Below are positions 5,455 through 5,553 of a stretch of 5,553 bases of DNA, in pieces. The notes below the pieces were generated by a model that had not been told where the DNA came from, did not search any database, and was given only the letters and a program-made list of their open reading frames with translations. The position numbers and the translations under genes were made by a program. Every line of letters begins with the position of its first letter. Position 1 is the stretch's first letter. Origin of the DNA: an uncultured Rhodospirillales bacterium (lineage in GTDB: Bacteria; Pseudomonadota; Alphaproteobacteria; CALMVH01); NCBI GenBank assembly GCA_937873165.1, contig CALMVH010000058.1, positions 1 to 5,553 on the forward strand. The letters run 5' to 3'.

Positions 5455-5553
5455 TGCGTGGGGAGCTACTGCCCGGCCCGTCAGGTTAACTTATTCCAGG
5501 GGCCGATGATTATTTTGCACGGGAGCTGTCCCTGATGAGACCGTGGTCTCGTT
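5455..5553 (+). ncRNA. ssrS: Probable 6S RNA, 5' part, cut by the window edge
   Basis: 6S RNA binds sigma-70 RNA polymerase as a promoter mimic. The region after zapA has no ORF but carries GC-rich structured sequence: GCCCGGCCCGTCAGG near 5471-5485, and CCAGGGGCCGATGATTATTT near 5497-5516, which resembles the CCCUGAGCCGAUAUUU block of the E. coli RNA at a similar distance from the 5' end. Local hairpins follow: GGGA/TCCC with a 4-nt loop at 5521-5532 and GAGACC/GGTCTC at 5537-5550. Position directly downstream of zapA is the main support, since ssrS occupies this place in many Proteobacteria. About 100 of the expected 150-190 nt are visible, so the closing stem cannot be checked; the 5' end is approximate. 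The last hairpin could alternatively be part of a zapA terminator. Confidence 0.55.

Noticed and set aside
1..5553. CRISPR array, tRNA genes, insertion sequence or phage system
   Set aside because: I found no regularly spaced repeats, cloverleaf-like segments, transposase/integrase motifs or long inverted repeats in the window.

Overview
The window is GC-rich (about 60-70% in most genes) and looks like an alphaproteobacterial chromosome, most likely Rhodospirillales/Acetobacteraceae. The support is the set gap / class-I-type aldolase / efp / suhB, and on the other strand a short coiled-coil protein followed by zapA and what looks like the start of 6S RNA, an order I associate with Alphaproteobacteria. 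The taxonomy is inferred from gene content, not from a marker search.

Layout: positions 1-4798 read leftward (minus strand) and 4928-5553 read rightward, diverging from a 129-bp intergenic region with a plausible promoter facing each way. The minus strand carries gap (glyceraldehyde-3-phosphate dehydrogenase), a 143-codon unknown ORF overlapping its 3' end, a class-I (DhnA/FbaB-type) aldolase homologue, a low-GC two-TM DUF3592-like membrane protein, efp (elongation factor P), suhB (inositol monophosphatase family) and the N-terminus of a secreted protein cut by the left edge. The plus strand carries a 62-aa coiled-coil protein, zapA (FtsZ-ring factor) and the 5' part of a probable 6S RNA cut by the right edge.

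Functionally, the gap block is a central-carbon (glycolysis/gluconeogenesis) cluster. The efp-suhB-secreted-protein block is tightly packed and probably one transcript. The right side is a cell-division/RNA-regulation block.

The most unusual item is the aldolase homologue at 2417-3322. Its fold-level motifs and length fit the class-I aldolase family, but the Schiff-base lysine position reads Cys, and the segment after the first active-site Asp, the YPRG segment and both phosphate-binding motifs are altered or missing. It looks like an intact-ORF pseudoenzyme or a protein with a changed function, next to gap at a place where pgk and a normal fba would often be found. The second oddity is the low-GC membrane-protein island (about 1880-2400) between GC-rich housekeeping genes.
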